In this document: in pieces, positions 37,701 through 50,699 of the stretch
How positions within the stretch are numbered: the first letter of the stretch is position 1
Layout of the letters: each line of letters opens with the position of its first letter
NCBI GenBank assembly: GCA_005784505.1
Contig: VCAZ01000003.1
Coordinates: 6,079,510-6,143,509 of the forward strand
Length of the DNA stretch: 64,000 nucleotides
Source of the DNA: Bagarius yarrelli
Taxonomy: Eukaryota; Chordata; Actinopteri; Siluriformes; Sisoridae
Reading direction: 5' to 3'
The notes under the pieces: model-generated
Told to the model about the DNA's origin: nothing
Database searches by the model: none
The model's input: only the letters and a program-made list of their open reading frames with translations
Made by a program: the position numbers and the translations under genes

Positions 37701-38693
37701 ATTTTAACCACAAATACTACTATTAATAAAAAAGACACACATTACAAACTCGGGTATCAAATAGAATAAAAGTGCCCACTTCCATATGCAACAAACAAGC
37801 AAAACAAAAAAAACCTTTTATTATTACAGAATAGCCATACCTTGGACCAGAGTGATAGGTCGAACTGTCTGGCCTTGCTGGACATTTAACACAATGCTAA
37901 GTGGACTTTGGCCTGACTGAATATTCTGAACAGGAATTCCCTGTCAAATCAGAAGAAAGCAAAGCAGTTAACAAACAGATATTTTCTAGGTCAGTTTTCT
38001 CTAACAGTCAAAACCTCATTTAAAGTCAGCACCTGTGTGGTCAGGTAAATGGGCTGATTGCTACCAACACTAGCACCAGGGGAGGTGCAGGGCAGAACCA
38101 CCTGAGACAAAGCCACAGGTGTCAATCCTCCAGCACTTTGGGTCAGAATCAACTGCTGCCCTGGTGTAGTTTTAGAGATGCTTGTAGGCAATGCTGTTGG
38201 CACTGAAAAACATGATATAAGACACAGTCTTTTTAATTAAAAGCTAACCTTACATTGTAAATCAGTGGAGATGAGGCTTAGAAAAGACTTACATGGATTA
38301 GTAAAGAGTGGGACAGTATTCACATTAGTGCTGGCTGGTGAAATGCTGGAAACCACAACTGGTTTGAGCACCGATGGTGTTACAGCTTCTGAAGGACATA
38401 CAAAAAGCTTACAAATACCTCAATACAAAAAATGTTACATTTTTTTTATAGTCCATCAGAATGTCAGGACTTTTTCTATACAAATTACAAGACATATTTT
38501 AAATTTAAAATTAACTGATTTAAATAATTTATTACCCATAAACAGTTAATAATAATCATAAAATTTTGTTTAAGGGAGCGGCGGTCTTACTTTCAGCTGT
38601 TTCAGGTAAAGCTTGTGGCTCATCCTGATTCATCTGTTGCCATGGCTCCAGGTCCTCCTCCACACACTCCATAAACAAATCCGCATCCTCCAT
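26980..38693 (-). CDS. pogz: POGZ: zinc-finger, piggyBac-derived and pogo-derived domains in one gene, complete
   Basis: POGZ is a nuclear HP1-interacting chromatin regulator. Nineteen coding exons join to 1848 codons plus stop (human about 1410): 38591-38693, 38293-38388, 38033-38202, 37841-37940, 37279-37521, 36729-36914, 35742-35827, 35380-35645, 34960-35105, 34202-34302, 33948-34094, 33710-33844, 33324-33529, 32345-32485, 32138-32191, 31924-32036, 29728-31161, 29441-29474, 26980-28765. All junctions are GT-AG and phase-compatible. The start reads MEDADLFMECVEEDLEPW, matching the POGZ N-terminus. Residues 1-300 are Gln/Thr/Pro-rich. Residues 300-764 carry the zinc fingers, including the HP1-binding ECTFDIPDF...YVHCSLC segment. 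Residues 765-1242 are piggyBac-derived. Residues 1255-1848 hold the CENP-B-like helix-turn-helix, the pogo DDE domain and an Asn/Glu-rich tail. Compared with mammalian POGZ, the extra length is almost all the piggyBac exon. The C-terminal FYGF-type LEDGF-binding motif of human POGZ is not seen. Confidence 0.95.
29441..29474 (-). other. pogz: 34-nt linker exon of pogz
   Basis: Acceptor ttttttctacag and donor GTATGTA. With one base from the piggyBac exon and one from the terminal exon it encodes GNSKIGCVDTKR and restores the frame into RQHAESIQDSS. Its phase is what makes the piggyBac-pogo joining possible. Confidence 0.85.
29728..31161 (-). other. pogz: piggyBac (PGBD) transposase-derived exon inside pogz
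   Basis: A single 478-residue open exon. It starts after a cccctacag acceptor (AG TGT CTG, completing AAG with the last base of the preceding exon) and ends at ATGAGG|GTAGGA. Family signs in order: an acidic linker with a Glu run; DVLEYFQLLFPDNLIEEI and KETNAYAEYQ; TSEEVKGFIGLSILMGL; YWS; the first catalytic-Asp region CLTIDRTLL (Asp about residue 967); KGLEGKHHQIFMSSLLASVP, where active elements usually have MDNxYTS; and MRGVDICSQLL (Asp about 1149) followed by NWRRLFWFLVNLSIINSFIV. One catalytic Asp is replaced by Ser (about 1038). The C-terminal cysteine-rich domain of active piggyBac elements is absent; a 34-nt exon (GNSKIGCVDTK) follows. No inverted repeats or TTAA target sites are apparent at the exon edges. 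Confidence 0.93.
32640..32812. repeat. Dispersed teleost repeat, near complete, in pogz intron
   Basis: Sequence order: acatttacagcatttggcag, ttccagagcgacttacattt, caactgagaac, gggttaagggccttgctcaa, ggtggtgctggaaatcggac, accaagccaccacttcccc. The same family occurs at 14622, 37565, 57300 and 59335. Confidence 0.75.
35190..35290. repeat. Decayed dispersed-repeat fragment in pogz intron
   Basis: ggttaggtgtcttgcttaag and ctgggatctaaactcagaac resemble the family at 32640-32812, strongly diverged. Confidence 0.45.
37565..37715. repeat. Dispersed teleost repeat fragment in pogz intron
   Basis: catccagagcgacctacatt, gttaagggcctttttcaagg and gtgctgggaattaaaccctt mark the same family as 32640-32812. 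Confidence 0.6.
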
Positions 38694-39461
38694 TTTACTG
38701 CAATAAAATAAGTATTGGCCATTATTAATTCTTCAGTGTCATGAATTTAATTATGAAATGCAATTTGGCTGTGACAGGGATTGTGAAAATGGCATATGTG
38801 ATAAAAGATGTGTTTTGTGCCACTTTAAATCATGTTACCAAGTGTCTCACTATTATTTAAACTCAGCTGCAGAAATGTATTTTCCTGGAGGCGTCTTCAT
38901 TTATGCAAATTTATCATTTACCATAAATTTGACGGGTAAAACTATTTCTAATTAAACTGTTCTCCAAACAATGCTACAAATGTATTTTCCCCCACTACTT
39001 GACAGTATGTTTGGGAGAAAACAGACATTTATTAGTTAAATAAAGGATTAAGCAGCTCTCTGTGCATCTGCTAATTATAGTAGGAAAATTCATGTGAAAT
39101 TCTGAACCGGCACAGAGACTAAAAAGGGGCGGAGAAAAAAGTAGTTCCTGCATCGTACTACAGATGCGTCTAAAAAGCGGTTATAATGAATTTATAAACT
39201 TAGCTGCGTAACTTTTAGAGGTAAAACACAATGATAAATACATAACGGCTGCAACTTTTCCGCAAGCACCCAGAGAAGTTTTGTGGCGTTTTCAGAAATT
39301 GCACGAAGGGCACGGCGGAATAGACCCAGCAGCCGCTTTACACCTGTGTAACCTTCCGCACTTTGTTTAATCCGCACACTGGTAAACTGCGAATTTGTAA
39401 CGCGCGCGTCATCATCATCTAGTAACAAGAACGCGTTTAGCGTATCACGGACAATTCTTAC

Positions 39462-39625
39462 CCTTAAAGTGAATTTAAGAAGACACCTCTTTATAATAAA
39501 ACAATCATGTCCGGCACGTCACCGATGAGACATCGTGATGGGTTTTCGTTTTCAGGAACACCAACAGACGGTGGCGTCTTTGCCTACGTCACATCCTGCT
39601 TCGACGATCGTTGCTGATTGGCTGC
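39462..39625 (-). promoter_or_regulatory. pogz: pogz 5' UTR exon and core promoter
   Basis: A minus-strand donor (AAGG|GTAAGA) at 39462 would splice to the acceptor at 38698, four bases before the coding start region. Upstream in minus orientation lie two CRE-like sites (CACGTCAC at 39515-39522, TACGTCAC at 39585-39592) and an inverted CCAAT box (ATTGG on plus at 39617-39621). Local CpG density is higher than in the flanks. The exact start site is not determined. Confidence 0.55.
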
Positions 39626-41089
39626 GCTCTTTCAGACAGGGGGAATCAATCATGAACAGTGGAGGATTACACTGAGAAACAGACCACCAAATCACTGGAT
39701 AACACAAATTTTTGTTAACTTATCCTAATATCTTTATTTTTTTCTGTTAGTCCTTACTGTGTGTTATTTCTAATTAGATCAACACACCTCCCTAAACAAT
39801 AATGTGGTATTTTATGTAGCATTTTACATGTCCGCGCCTCCAACACGCATTACGGTGATTAGAGATTTTCTGTGGTTTGTGAAATCATTAGGCCATCCGT
39901 GGTTTTTCCCTTAAAAGAAACGCCTGCTGGTTTTAAAATGGCGCAGACTCGGCAAGATGGCGTCAGTGAGACGTGATCGGTGCTGAAAGAGCGCCTTTTT
40001 TCCTCCGATATAGTCTTCTATATGCAAATACCTCAGTGCATCTTAAACAAAATAATATTCAACAGCCTGTCTCGTACGCATGGACAAAGGTCTGTGCTGG
40101 GGACACAAAATGAGAAAAGGCATTTTTAGACTTCTTTATCACACGTAACTTACTAAATATTACCTGGAAAAGGCCAACACGCAGGCTATATATCTTGATC
40201 ACATATGCCCTGAATTTTAGCCTCACTGTGATCTTAATACATCAATGAATCCAATTTGCCAAGGTTGCCAGCCACCCCACCCTCAGAAACCTCCTTTTGA
40301 AGCGTGTTCTCCATTGGCCAAGACCACTTCAATTGGCACAATCGGCCATTAAAATCATATTTTATCAATGATTGCTTATTTAGTTACAGACCACGAATTA
40401 TGAAATAAGCGGGTATTAAAGACATCTGTTTCATTAGTAGTAACAGTGCAGAATAGGTGTGGTAGGGGCCAAACCTTATATTCTTTCATAGGGCCCAAAA
40501 TTGCTAGCATTGCCTCTACTTGAATGTGTGTATTTAAATACAATATTCTGTAAGATTATTAACAGTCCAACCTAAAAATATAATAATATAATTATAATAA
40601 ATATAATCGCTTTTTAGCTATAATATGTTTTTCAGATTAGACTCTTTAATGTGAGATCCTAAGTTCAAGTTCAAGTTCGTAGCTGTCTCTATTACTCTGT
40701 TACGACGGATAAGCAAATTGTCAGTACACCTGTTGGGGGACTTGTCAGTGATCTTAATCACAAATTGAACACAGAGGCAATCTATATTTGTTTGTAGAAT
40801 ATACATGTATATTTATCATATATTGTATACAGAACAGGTGCTAGAGCACTTCCTATTTACTTGTGTACACACAACCTATTTGAATAATCCAGATCTAAAC
40901 CTGTTTGGTTTGTTGATTCAAGGAAAATACTTAAATCACACAAGGACCCCGTAATGATGTATAGACCTGGGTGGCACCAATTCTATTAACTAGAAATATT
41001 TTTTTTATCTGTTAAATATAAAAACAGCACAGGATATGAATTATAAGACAATACAGAACTGATTAAGCTGTTCATAATTTAATATTGTC

Positions 41090-41660
41090 ATGCTCAGTGT
41101 TTCAGTACTCTGTGTCCTGTCCTTGCAAATAACACCCCTAAAGCATAATGCCTCCATGTTTGACAGTGGGGATGGTGTTCCTGGGGACCACAACACTTTT
41201 ACCCAGTTCTTCTCTGAATCATTTAGATGTTCACTGGCAAACTTTAGACAAGCCTGTACATGTGCTTTCTTGAGCGGTGGGACCTTGCACGCTGTAGGAT
41301 TTTAGGCTTCACGGTGTAATGTGATACCAATTGTTTTCTTGGTGACTATCGTCCCAGCTGTCCTGAAATCCATCATCAAGATTCTCCTGTGTAGCTCTGG
41401 GCTGATTCCTCATAGTTCTCATGATCACTGAAACTCCACAAGGTAAGATATTGCATAGAGCCCCAGACAGAAGGAGATTGTTGATAGTTATTTTGTGTTT
41501 TTACTGATTAATCACACCAAATGTTGTCATCTTCTCACCAAGCTGCTTGGCGATAGTCTTGTAGCCCATTCTAGCCTTGTGCTGGTCTACAATCATTTCC
41601 CCAACATCCCTAGACAGATCTTTGGTCTTGGACATGGTGGAGAGTTTGGAATTGAATTAA
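41090..41660 (-). mobile_element. Tc1 transposase remnant, 5' half, internally deleted
   Basis: Minus-strand reading begins at a start codon near 41635 (tctccaccatgtcc) and continues through the N-terminal HTH region (KTKDLSRD-like, then GYKTIAKQLGEK) and the following domain, with frame damage. Relative to intact fish Tc1 copies, a stretch is missing near 41180 and the 3' half is absent. Confidence 0.8.
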
Positions 41661-41949
41661 TATGGAATACATTTTTATGTTGTTTTTCTGTTTCTCACTG
41701 CAATCCTACCATTTTAATACAGACTGTTCATTTCTTCTTTAGTGAGCAAAGCTAAAAAATTAAAAAGGGATCAGAAAAAGGCACTTTTAGGAACGCAAAA
41801 CTTAGCTCAGTCTGAAAGGAGCTTGTTTGTCATATTTTTAGTCATACTGAAAATTGGGAAAGAATTGCATAATAATCTCTATAGACAAATGGCATGGGAT
41901 TTTTGTTGTTTGACAAAATACACACGTACTTTGTAAATGAAAGTCCATC

Positions 41950-42115
41950 ACACGGGCAATTTAGAAATAACATTTAGGGAGGAAGCCGGAGAACCCAGAG
42001 TAAACCCACGCAAGCATGGCGAGAAAATGCTTGAAGGCCCCTGCCCGGGAATCGAATCTGGAACTTCTTGCTGTGAGGCAACAGTGCTAACCACTAAGCC
42101 ACTCTGCTGCTCAAG
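41950..42115. repeat. Dispersed repeat, reverse copy
   Basis: aggaagccggagaacccaga, aaacccacgcaagcatgg, ggaatcgaatctggaacttc and gtgctaaccactaagccac form the reverse complement of a common fish repeat related to that at 16360-16560. Confidence 0.7.
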
Positions 42116-45100
42116 TTGAAAGCAAAAGGAAGTTATGGTTTGTTTTTTTGTTGCTTATCTTTCATTGTCATTGTTCATTGTCACTTTTATATTAATTTGT
42201 AACCATCAGTGGAAAAAAACACCATAGGAAAAAAGGACATCCTTACAAAAACACTACAAACTAATAATTTATATTGGTTATTCTGTTAAAGATTTTACAG
42301 CCCCTTGCTCCCAGTGCATAATTTTTGTCCCCAGTGTAGAAAGATTTATTGTTGAAACCTGTTATTTTATTGCATCACCTTGTGCAGTGTCTCTTTTACT
42401 AGCCGAACTATGTTATGGTTGTGTCACATTTGACCACTAGATGGAAACAAAGTGAGACAAAGCCTACCAAACAAAAGAAAGACCTGTATATGGTTTTGTT
42501 CTAGTCTATTTCCTTTTCTCTTTGGTATGTGTGTGCAAATTCTGGAAAATTGTAGCCCATTCTGTCCATTTTAGATAGGTTGAACATAGGGAAGTTCTTA
42601 TTCTGTTATAGAAAATGTCTAAAAATGAACAAATAATGGGAAATGGGAGCTAGGAGACATAACACACTGTACATGAAGAAAACCATGTTACTCGAAACAC
42701 CACAAAGAGATCAACAGCTCTAAGACTTAAAGGCCCACATATCAGTAACCTATGAAGCTACAGAAACCATGCCTCTATTGTAATGACATTATAGATAAAC
42801 AAGAGAAACAGGCATAGAAAACTTCAACATTAGCGGTTTAGTGACTAAAACATTTAATGGAAAAAATATTTTATAACACCTTTTTTACTGCAATTTCATT
42901 TATGCAGATGCAATGCCTTTTATGTTCTCCCATACCACAGTATTGTAAAAACTATTTTAATTTATTTATTGTGGGTGCTTATTTTAGGGTTGCTTTCATT
43001 CTGCAATACATACTATATAATACTACAGAAGTTCAATTATACTTTATGTTTAAAAAGCACTGCTTCCTAACACTGTAGCATGTTTTTCTAAAAGCTTGTG
43101 CAGGAAGGATCATACCCAATCAATGAGCTGTCTGTACAGACTGTCCCACTGGGGATTTCTGCGCTCTGTCTTCATGCACACTGCAGGACTGTATTGACTA
43201 GAGGTCTGTGGTTTCTTGTCTGCAGGATGTACTTATCCAGCCATTGTAGGACATACAAAGGAAAGGCATATCATATAGATAGATTATGAATCCTGTATGT
43301 GACTGAGATTACATGCATTATGCATGTGTATTGCCTGGAATAAGTTTATGTACAAACTTCAAAATATTAACATATTAGACTCTAAGAATTAGGCATCAAT
43401 AATTGTGAAAACTCTAAGAGATTCAGGGGTGTATGTTCGATCAATAAAACAGAAGTTTAAACTACTGTACTTTAGAGGTCAGAATGATTTTATGAAGTTC
43501 ACATGTAAAGACTACGATACGTAATAATCATGTCTGGATAATTATTAATTCCATTGGGAGCCTTTGTGGGAAATTGAGCTGGGAAAAGAACACCAAATCT
43601 ATATTTTCCAGTGCTCTGTGTTAGTAGTTCCAGGAACCGAAAACATACTTTCAGTAACCCACTCAGCTGAATTGGCTGTTATGGAAAGTATTAGATTATG
43701 TCCAACAGAAAATTTGATTTGACTTAACTTCCTTCTATTTTAGTCAATTTTACACTTGTATTATGGAGTCATAATTTAGAGATAAAAAGAATGTTGTGTA
43801 ATTCTATAACTGAGTTACCTTTAGCCATAAAATAAAATAATAAAAAATTATTCACCTGTGTATAATTGTAAAATGTGTGTAAAAATATAAAAAAGCCAAA
43901 TTTTATAGGGTCAATATGAAATCTATTATAACAAAGTGAAAAAAAAAATTAGACATTTTTTACACAAAAAAAGCAAAAAAACATCTTGTCCAGATGTGCT
44001 ACACAGTGTTAGAATGCCATTATAGACAATCTTTTGTGCATCGACAGACTGTAGTAGCTGTAAACAAGCATGGCGTCTTGATAGATTTAAATTTTGCTCA
44101 CTTTGCTAACACTAAATAATATTCACAGTGGATTTGTTTCTGTCCACAGCTGCTTTGCAGAGACAGTTTAAGATAATGGAAGCTAAAGCATATGCTTAGT
44201 GAAGGAGAATAGGCGGATCATGACTAGGGTATAATTAACATTGGGTTTGTATGGCAGTTTATAGTTGGTGGAGTGCAGTAATCACTGCTCTGTATTACTC
44301 ATCGGCGTGTGGCATGTAGACACACTCTAATCAGTGCTACTCACAGAATCAGTGGAATTGTACAGAAACAGCCTACGCTTCACAACCAACCAGTCTATCA
44401 AATAAAACAAATGCTGTGATACAGCTTTAAAGACAAGCTCTGATTTCAGCATTCCTTTTTGAAACATAATTTCTATCAACATAAATATGATTTTCAATGA
44501 AAAGAAAATGTTTACTATGAATCTTTTTGTTAAACAGTTGTTTATTTTAAAAACTTTATTTCTATGGCCTTTTTTATTGTCCACTTATTTGCAGCAAAAA
44601 ATATTTGGGTTGTGAATATCATGTTGGGGTTTTGGGTAGTGTTGCCTTATTACACCTCCAGGGTTGCCAGTTTAAAGGGTTGCAGGGTTTTGCATGTTAT
44701 ATTTGTATTTGAGTAAGCGTTCTGTAGAATCTCTTGAATTGTCTGTGTGTGTGGGTGCATAATGACAGGCAATGGGCTAGTGTCCATTCATTGTGTGTTC
44801 CTGCCTCTCTACACCCAGTGTTTTTTTTGGATAAAATATGGATTGCCTTGACTTGTGAATGAATATTTGTGTTGACTGTTTATTTCTAATCTGCAAATTA
44901 CCCTTGGTTATGTCATTTGCAACTATACAGGAATGATGAATAAATAAATGTTTGTGTTGGCTATTTCGCATGTGCAAATAATAAATTGATTTTAGGTTCT
45001 GTGGTTAATTAATTAATTTACAATAGCTTTTACTGTCGTTGACTAACAATTACAATGCCAGTATGTAGTTAAGCACTTGTGGGGTAAAAGCTCTTGCTGA

Positions 45101-45235
45101 AGGGCCCAGTAGTAGCACTTTCAATCTTTTTAATGCCCGTCTTTATTATTGCATTAGAGAAATCTTTAACATCTGTATTAAGCACATCTATAACTATTTG
45201 TGCAAAGCTAATTTCATCCTAATTGTATTACTCTC

Positions 45236-45236
<1 letters not shown>

Positions 45237-45273
<37 letters not shown>

Positions 45274-45283
45274 TACTACTACA
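45237..45283. repeat. (ATT)n microsatellite
   Basis: About 11 pure TTA/ATT units followed by TAC units. Confidence 0.9.
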
Positions 45284-45334
45284 GCATTGTAGTATTTCCC
45301 AAAAAATCATATGTTTGAGGGACTAAATATGCTC

Positions 45335-45440
45335 AAAAACACATGAAACTTTGCACACGACCCAGATTTGGGTCTCCTAACTGGGTGTGGCAAAAATAGC
45401 TTGATAGCGCCACCTATTGACTTTCAATGAAGTGCCTCTT
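45335..45440. repeat. Dispersed repeat containing 'gcgccacctattgac'
   Basis: The motif 'atagcgccaccta' following 'actttgcacacgac' is typical of a fish dispersed repeat. Edges are not defined. Confidence 0.5.
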
Positions 45441-48400
45441 TTGCTAGGTTTGACGTACATAAATGAAAATTAGTACACACATAAAACACCACAAAATCTA
45501 CAAAAATTCTTTTGAAACAATATCATAAATGTGTTAGTATTATTTTTTTCTGTTCTTCTAATCAATGCGCATGTACAGTACACTTTTGGCACTTTTAATT
45601 AAACACTTTATTTATTGGGGTATAAATAAGGTTATGATCGTATAAAGTTTAAGATTGATTTAAAAACATTTCATATTTTATTTCTATAACTTGTGGCACT
45701 TTAAAATAGCTTTGCTACTCACCTAAGCCTAAAATATTATGAACTAAATGTGACTATAACATTGTCCTGTGGGCCATTTACTTCTAATGGCATTGGGAGC
45801 ACATAAAAGATTATTGATCTAGAAATCTTTAATTGTGTTATATAACATAATGTGGCTTCCAGCAGTTTCCAGTATGCATCACAGTGTACAGTCGGTCTAG
45901 AAACAAATACAAATCAACCCATGAAAGGGAGCTTGGACAATCAAACAGATGTTATGTGTCTGCAGCTGTTGATACAATGCTGATCTTTCCTAAACTAACA
46001 TGGCAGCGTATCCAGCTGTGTACAGGGCCATATGACACGATAATGCTGTTTTTGTACATAATGCATCTGGACTTCACAATTTAAATTTTATTTGGGGTGC
46101 CACGTAAGATGATTGGGGGATGTGGTGGCATGAAAAGCATCAAATGTACAGTGCAAGTTAACTAAAACATTAGACATTGTATGTATTTTACTGTATTATC
46201 TTCCTGTTGCATGCACTGTATTAATTGTATTTAAGTATTATAATAGTCTTATATTAGTTTTGAAACTATTTGACAAAACAATTAAACAAGAATAGTTTAC
46301 CACAAACCTCCTGGTCCCACAGCAGTGCCTGACCGTAACAATGTTATTTTTTGACTGATTGGCTAAATCCCTATAGCCACACTGAAAATCAGCAAATGGA
46401 TGTCTAAAACTGTAATGTATTTACATATGGATATGATGTCACGTGACTACAAACCTTTGGTCACAATGTGCATGCTACAGCATATAGAACTATAATAGCC
46501 ACTATATTATCTCTCAGCGAGAACAGAAGCGTAAACAAAAGATAACGTGATTGTGCACGTGATTGAAGGTGAAAACTGAATACTATGAGAAAAAATCTGC
46601 ATTGACTTGTTTAGAGATGTCCAAAAGGAACCTCTGCAACAGGCTGAGACAGTAGCATATTTATGCCTTATGAATAATGACCAAACCAATAAAAGATGTT
46701 TTAATAATTGATTAAAAGCACTGAGATCTCTGAACTTTCTGACTATCTGAGAATCTCTGATTACTGCCTACTTTTTAATGCTACACCACACTGCAAAGAG
46801 TCCCAGATTGCCACACATACCTTAGAAATACATTTTTAAATTCAGACATGGGTCATCGGATTATTTTGTTTTTATAAATTACTGAAAAAAAATCTTTTTA
46901 TTACCTTGTTAAAAAAGCTATTAAATACATGGACACCTACAAATACAACGACTATCCATCAGCAGAGAAAAAAATAAAAGTCTCTACATTTCCAGGCTAA
47001 GAAATACAGAGGACTACTATACAACAGGGACTTATATTTCTACATATATTTCAGGTTGTACGCTGCCAATTTTTAATGTTTAGTACAAAAACATTAAACA
47101 GTTTCACTGTTTGGGGATTAAGAGGAATCTGGCATCATATCAGTGCTAAACTGAAATAGTTTCAGTGATTTTTTTTTATCTTTTAGATGGTTCTTTGACA
47201 AGAAAGGGTCAACGAACATTTCTGTTCTTGGCATACTTTATTATTAATGGGAGTATAGAGTAGAGTTTCAGGGCTAGCATTACCAGACCCAGGTGCATCT
47301 CACTTGGCCATGTTCAGTGTTTGTGCTTATGCAACGGTTGACTTGTCAGTAGTGTCATAAATCCAATTGGCAAAATCTACAGAAAGTATTAAAAAATATT
47401 AAGAAACCCTCTTTGTAGCACCAATATCTTCTATAGACACGTTTATTGACCATATAACAAAACAGTTATTAATAACAATTATTTTTAAGTACAAGTTTTT
47501 AAGTGTCTGACAACTTTATTTCTCTTTAATATAACAGGGGATCCAAATTCATTTACAGTTTAATCCTTTAATGGCATCATTTATTAGCTTTTAGACCCAA
47601 TATACATCACGGATTTGCTAAAATGTAGCCATTTTTCTTTTTTTGTTATTCCTATTTTATAGCACAACAAACAATTAGATGCTATTCAATGCTATTGCTA
47701 GCTACCACTTATTCTTACTTGCAAATGGATACAAAGTTTAAAACCTGAGCTGTCTATAATGATAACAAGCCTCACCTAACCTTACCTACTACTTGTTTTG
47801 TAATTGTTTTGGCTAGCTAGGTAAAGTCAACAACAAGGCTAGGTTAGCTCTTATTTTGAAATCTATATTTTAAATGACTAAAATGACTCATATGCTTAGC
47901 AAATATGTCAAAAATTCTTTACCCTTTAAAAAGTACAATTGTTGTTTGACTTCAGTATTATCTCACCCTATGTTTACTATCTTTTTTATTTCATAGCTTG
48001 TCTACTGTTGACTCAGTACTGGCTAAGAAGGAATTGAAGTTTAGTTGCAGCCTTCTAGCTTAATTATGTAATTAAGTATGCCTAAAGCTGTGAACTGTAA
48101 TAGAGGCAGTATATATATGAGAATTCTGTGATAAATATTTTAGGTTTTTACTCAAATCTATAAAGAACACACATCTGTGAGGATTTAGCTTGCTATTTAA
48201 GTAGCCTGATAACTTAAATCTGTTATGTAATAGTCATGTTATCAAGTGTCTGTATCTCTTGTGCTACTGACTAATGTCCATTGTGCTCACCACTATACAT
48301 TAGTTTTATATATGGTATACATCACTTCTATACTGGACACAAAGAATGTCTTTACCTTAAAATCGCTGGTTGACCCCAAACTCCATTATATTAGTGATGT

Positions 48401-49004
48401 GGACACAAACATAATGTCTTGTACTGTGAAATCCAAGAATGTTTTCTTTTTGTGATATATGCATTCTTGTCAAATTTACTTGTCATTACCAACCAAACGG
48501 CCCAAAATGGTTAACTTTCACACAGTGATTGAACTGCAGTGCTTATGTGCACATTGAAATGGCTTCAATTTCTTAATTCCTCTGTGAATTTTTATGATGC
48601 ATCAAAGGCAAGAGCAGTATGATGACTCAGGTCGAGCTGGTGTTAAACTGTCAGCAGTCTGGTCATTTAGATTCTTGCTTGAGGACCCAACATTCTATGT
48701 GAGATGGGGTTTCACTGAATCTTTCATTTACTAGGGTTAGGTAACAACGTAGGAGAGATAGCAACATTCCTAGTGTAGCCCTAATCCTGAAGCTGTTAAA
48801 TGTGTTATAATAGTCTTGTTAAAATCCATAAATATTTTATAGGCATTATTGACTCTCATGGTTAATGTGCAGTATAAAGTACTAATCAATCAATAATTAT
48901 GTCAATAATATTGCACGTAAATATAATAGTACACATACATAGGATAAAAGAATAATGAGAGATAAAAATGTGTTTAAAACACACAGCTATACAGGTTTCC
49001 CTTT

Positions 49005-49262
49005 AATTAAATTCAATACAATTTATTTTTATTTGTACAGAATTTTAACGATAGACATCATCTTAAAGCGGCTATATAGTAAACAAAAACTTAAAAAAAT
49101 TATAAATGTCAAAATTTGGTTTATATTTTCTACTAATAAGCAAAGGTGGCAAGAAAAATCTTCCTGAGATGATTTTAGGAAGAAACCTTGAGAAGAACCA
49201 GACTCATGAGAACTCCTTATTATCTGGGGATGCCAGAGTGTGTGATTTTTAATAATGTTTTG
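49005..49262. repeat. Dispersed teleost repeat ('gaagaaaccttgagaagaac' family)
   Basis: Contains aaattcaatacaatttattt, gatagacatcatcttaaagc, aaggtggcaagaaaaatctt, gaagaaaccttgagaagaac and ctggggatgcc in the order known for a common cypriniform/siluriform repeat. A fragment of its first part is at 9478-9560. Confidence 0.65.
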
Positions 49263-50699
49263 TCTACATAATATAATGCATATAGACAATATACATTAAC
49301 TTAAACATACTAAAAGGAGAGAGCCTGAAAGGGAGCATTAGCACTTTATACACAGATACCACAAAGGTATAATATGTAGACAGTACAATTCACATTTAAG
49401 ACTTCTTGTTGTGACACATTCTTTCAGCAAGACGTAAACAGGCTATTTTTTTCTGTCTCTAGGTATTTGCACTTCTGACAGACAGTTTTAAGTGACATTT
49501 TACATTGTAAATAATCACGTGCTGCAAATGTTAACAACCAGCTGCTTTCTTGTGTTTCTGGAGTTCTAAATGTACTTTAGTCAGAGATTGGCACTAGCCC
49601 ACTTCAATGCGCATGATGTTAAATGTAATGTAATCGAAGGAATAAAATCTCATAGTTAATCTGTAATTGTAAGGTACACTGTCTAAGATGTTTATGTGCA
49701 TAATTCGGTCCTATGATTCTCTAAAGTGTTAAATGATTCTAAAAATATGATACATGGATACATAACGTTGATGCTTTAGACTTTAATTATTTTTGAATGT
49801 ACAGCAATTTAGGAGACATTCTTTTCTGACATGATATAAAAAATCAAACCACTAAAATTACAGCAATCTCTTGATAGAATTTCAAGCCCCAACATGAGTG
49901 GTTATTGAAAAATCCCTGGGGTTTTTTATATAGTTTAAATAGCTGTGTACTACTAAAGATGCTCTCTCTGTAAAAATAAATTGTAGAATAATATTAAACC
50001 CAGTGTTTTTGTCAAAAGTTTTGAGGCAAAGGTAAAGACTATACCATAATAAAAAATCAGCTGGGAGGCCAAATAGCTATATGTTTGTTATGTTATTGAT
50101 TTTGTGGCTCATTAGACTGGTTATTTTAAGTAAAAATTAACGCAATGCAGATTTTCTCTTACATGGGCACAAATTTCTGCTCAAATCTGTTTTGACCTTA
50201 GAAACATAAATTTGCATATTCAAATTATCCAAAGGAATGCACCCAGATTTTAAAAAATAAGAACTGGTGGACTACAGTTTAGCATCTGTGGTTGAGTAAA
50301 GAAAACTTTAGAAAGTAAAGTAATAATTGATCTACGAAGCATTAATGTCCACATCTACTAATGGTTCCCTTATTTATCATGTTAAATTAACTTTGTTCAT
50401 TAACAATACATTTATAAGTAGCATTTACATTAAAAAAAAGTGCATCTATATACTGTAAGGTTATGTAAAAATATTGGTACAGCTTTATTATCATTTATGT
50501 TTATGTTAATATTTTATTAAAACCTTCAGGACATGTCAGACTGCTTCTTTCTCTGCTCCTGTGGTTGTTGCTGACAAATATTGCCATTTTCATAGAAGCA
50601 AGCATGGTGGAAAAAAGGGTGCCTCTGGTTTTGTATTTGTTGTATTTTTAGCTATTTGTTTTATTTTTTATATTCTTTTTCAAGTACTGTAGCAATTGA

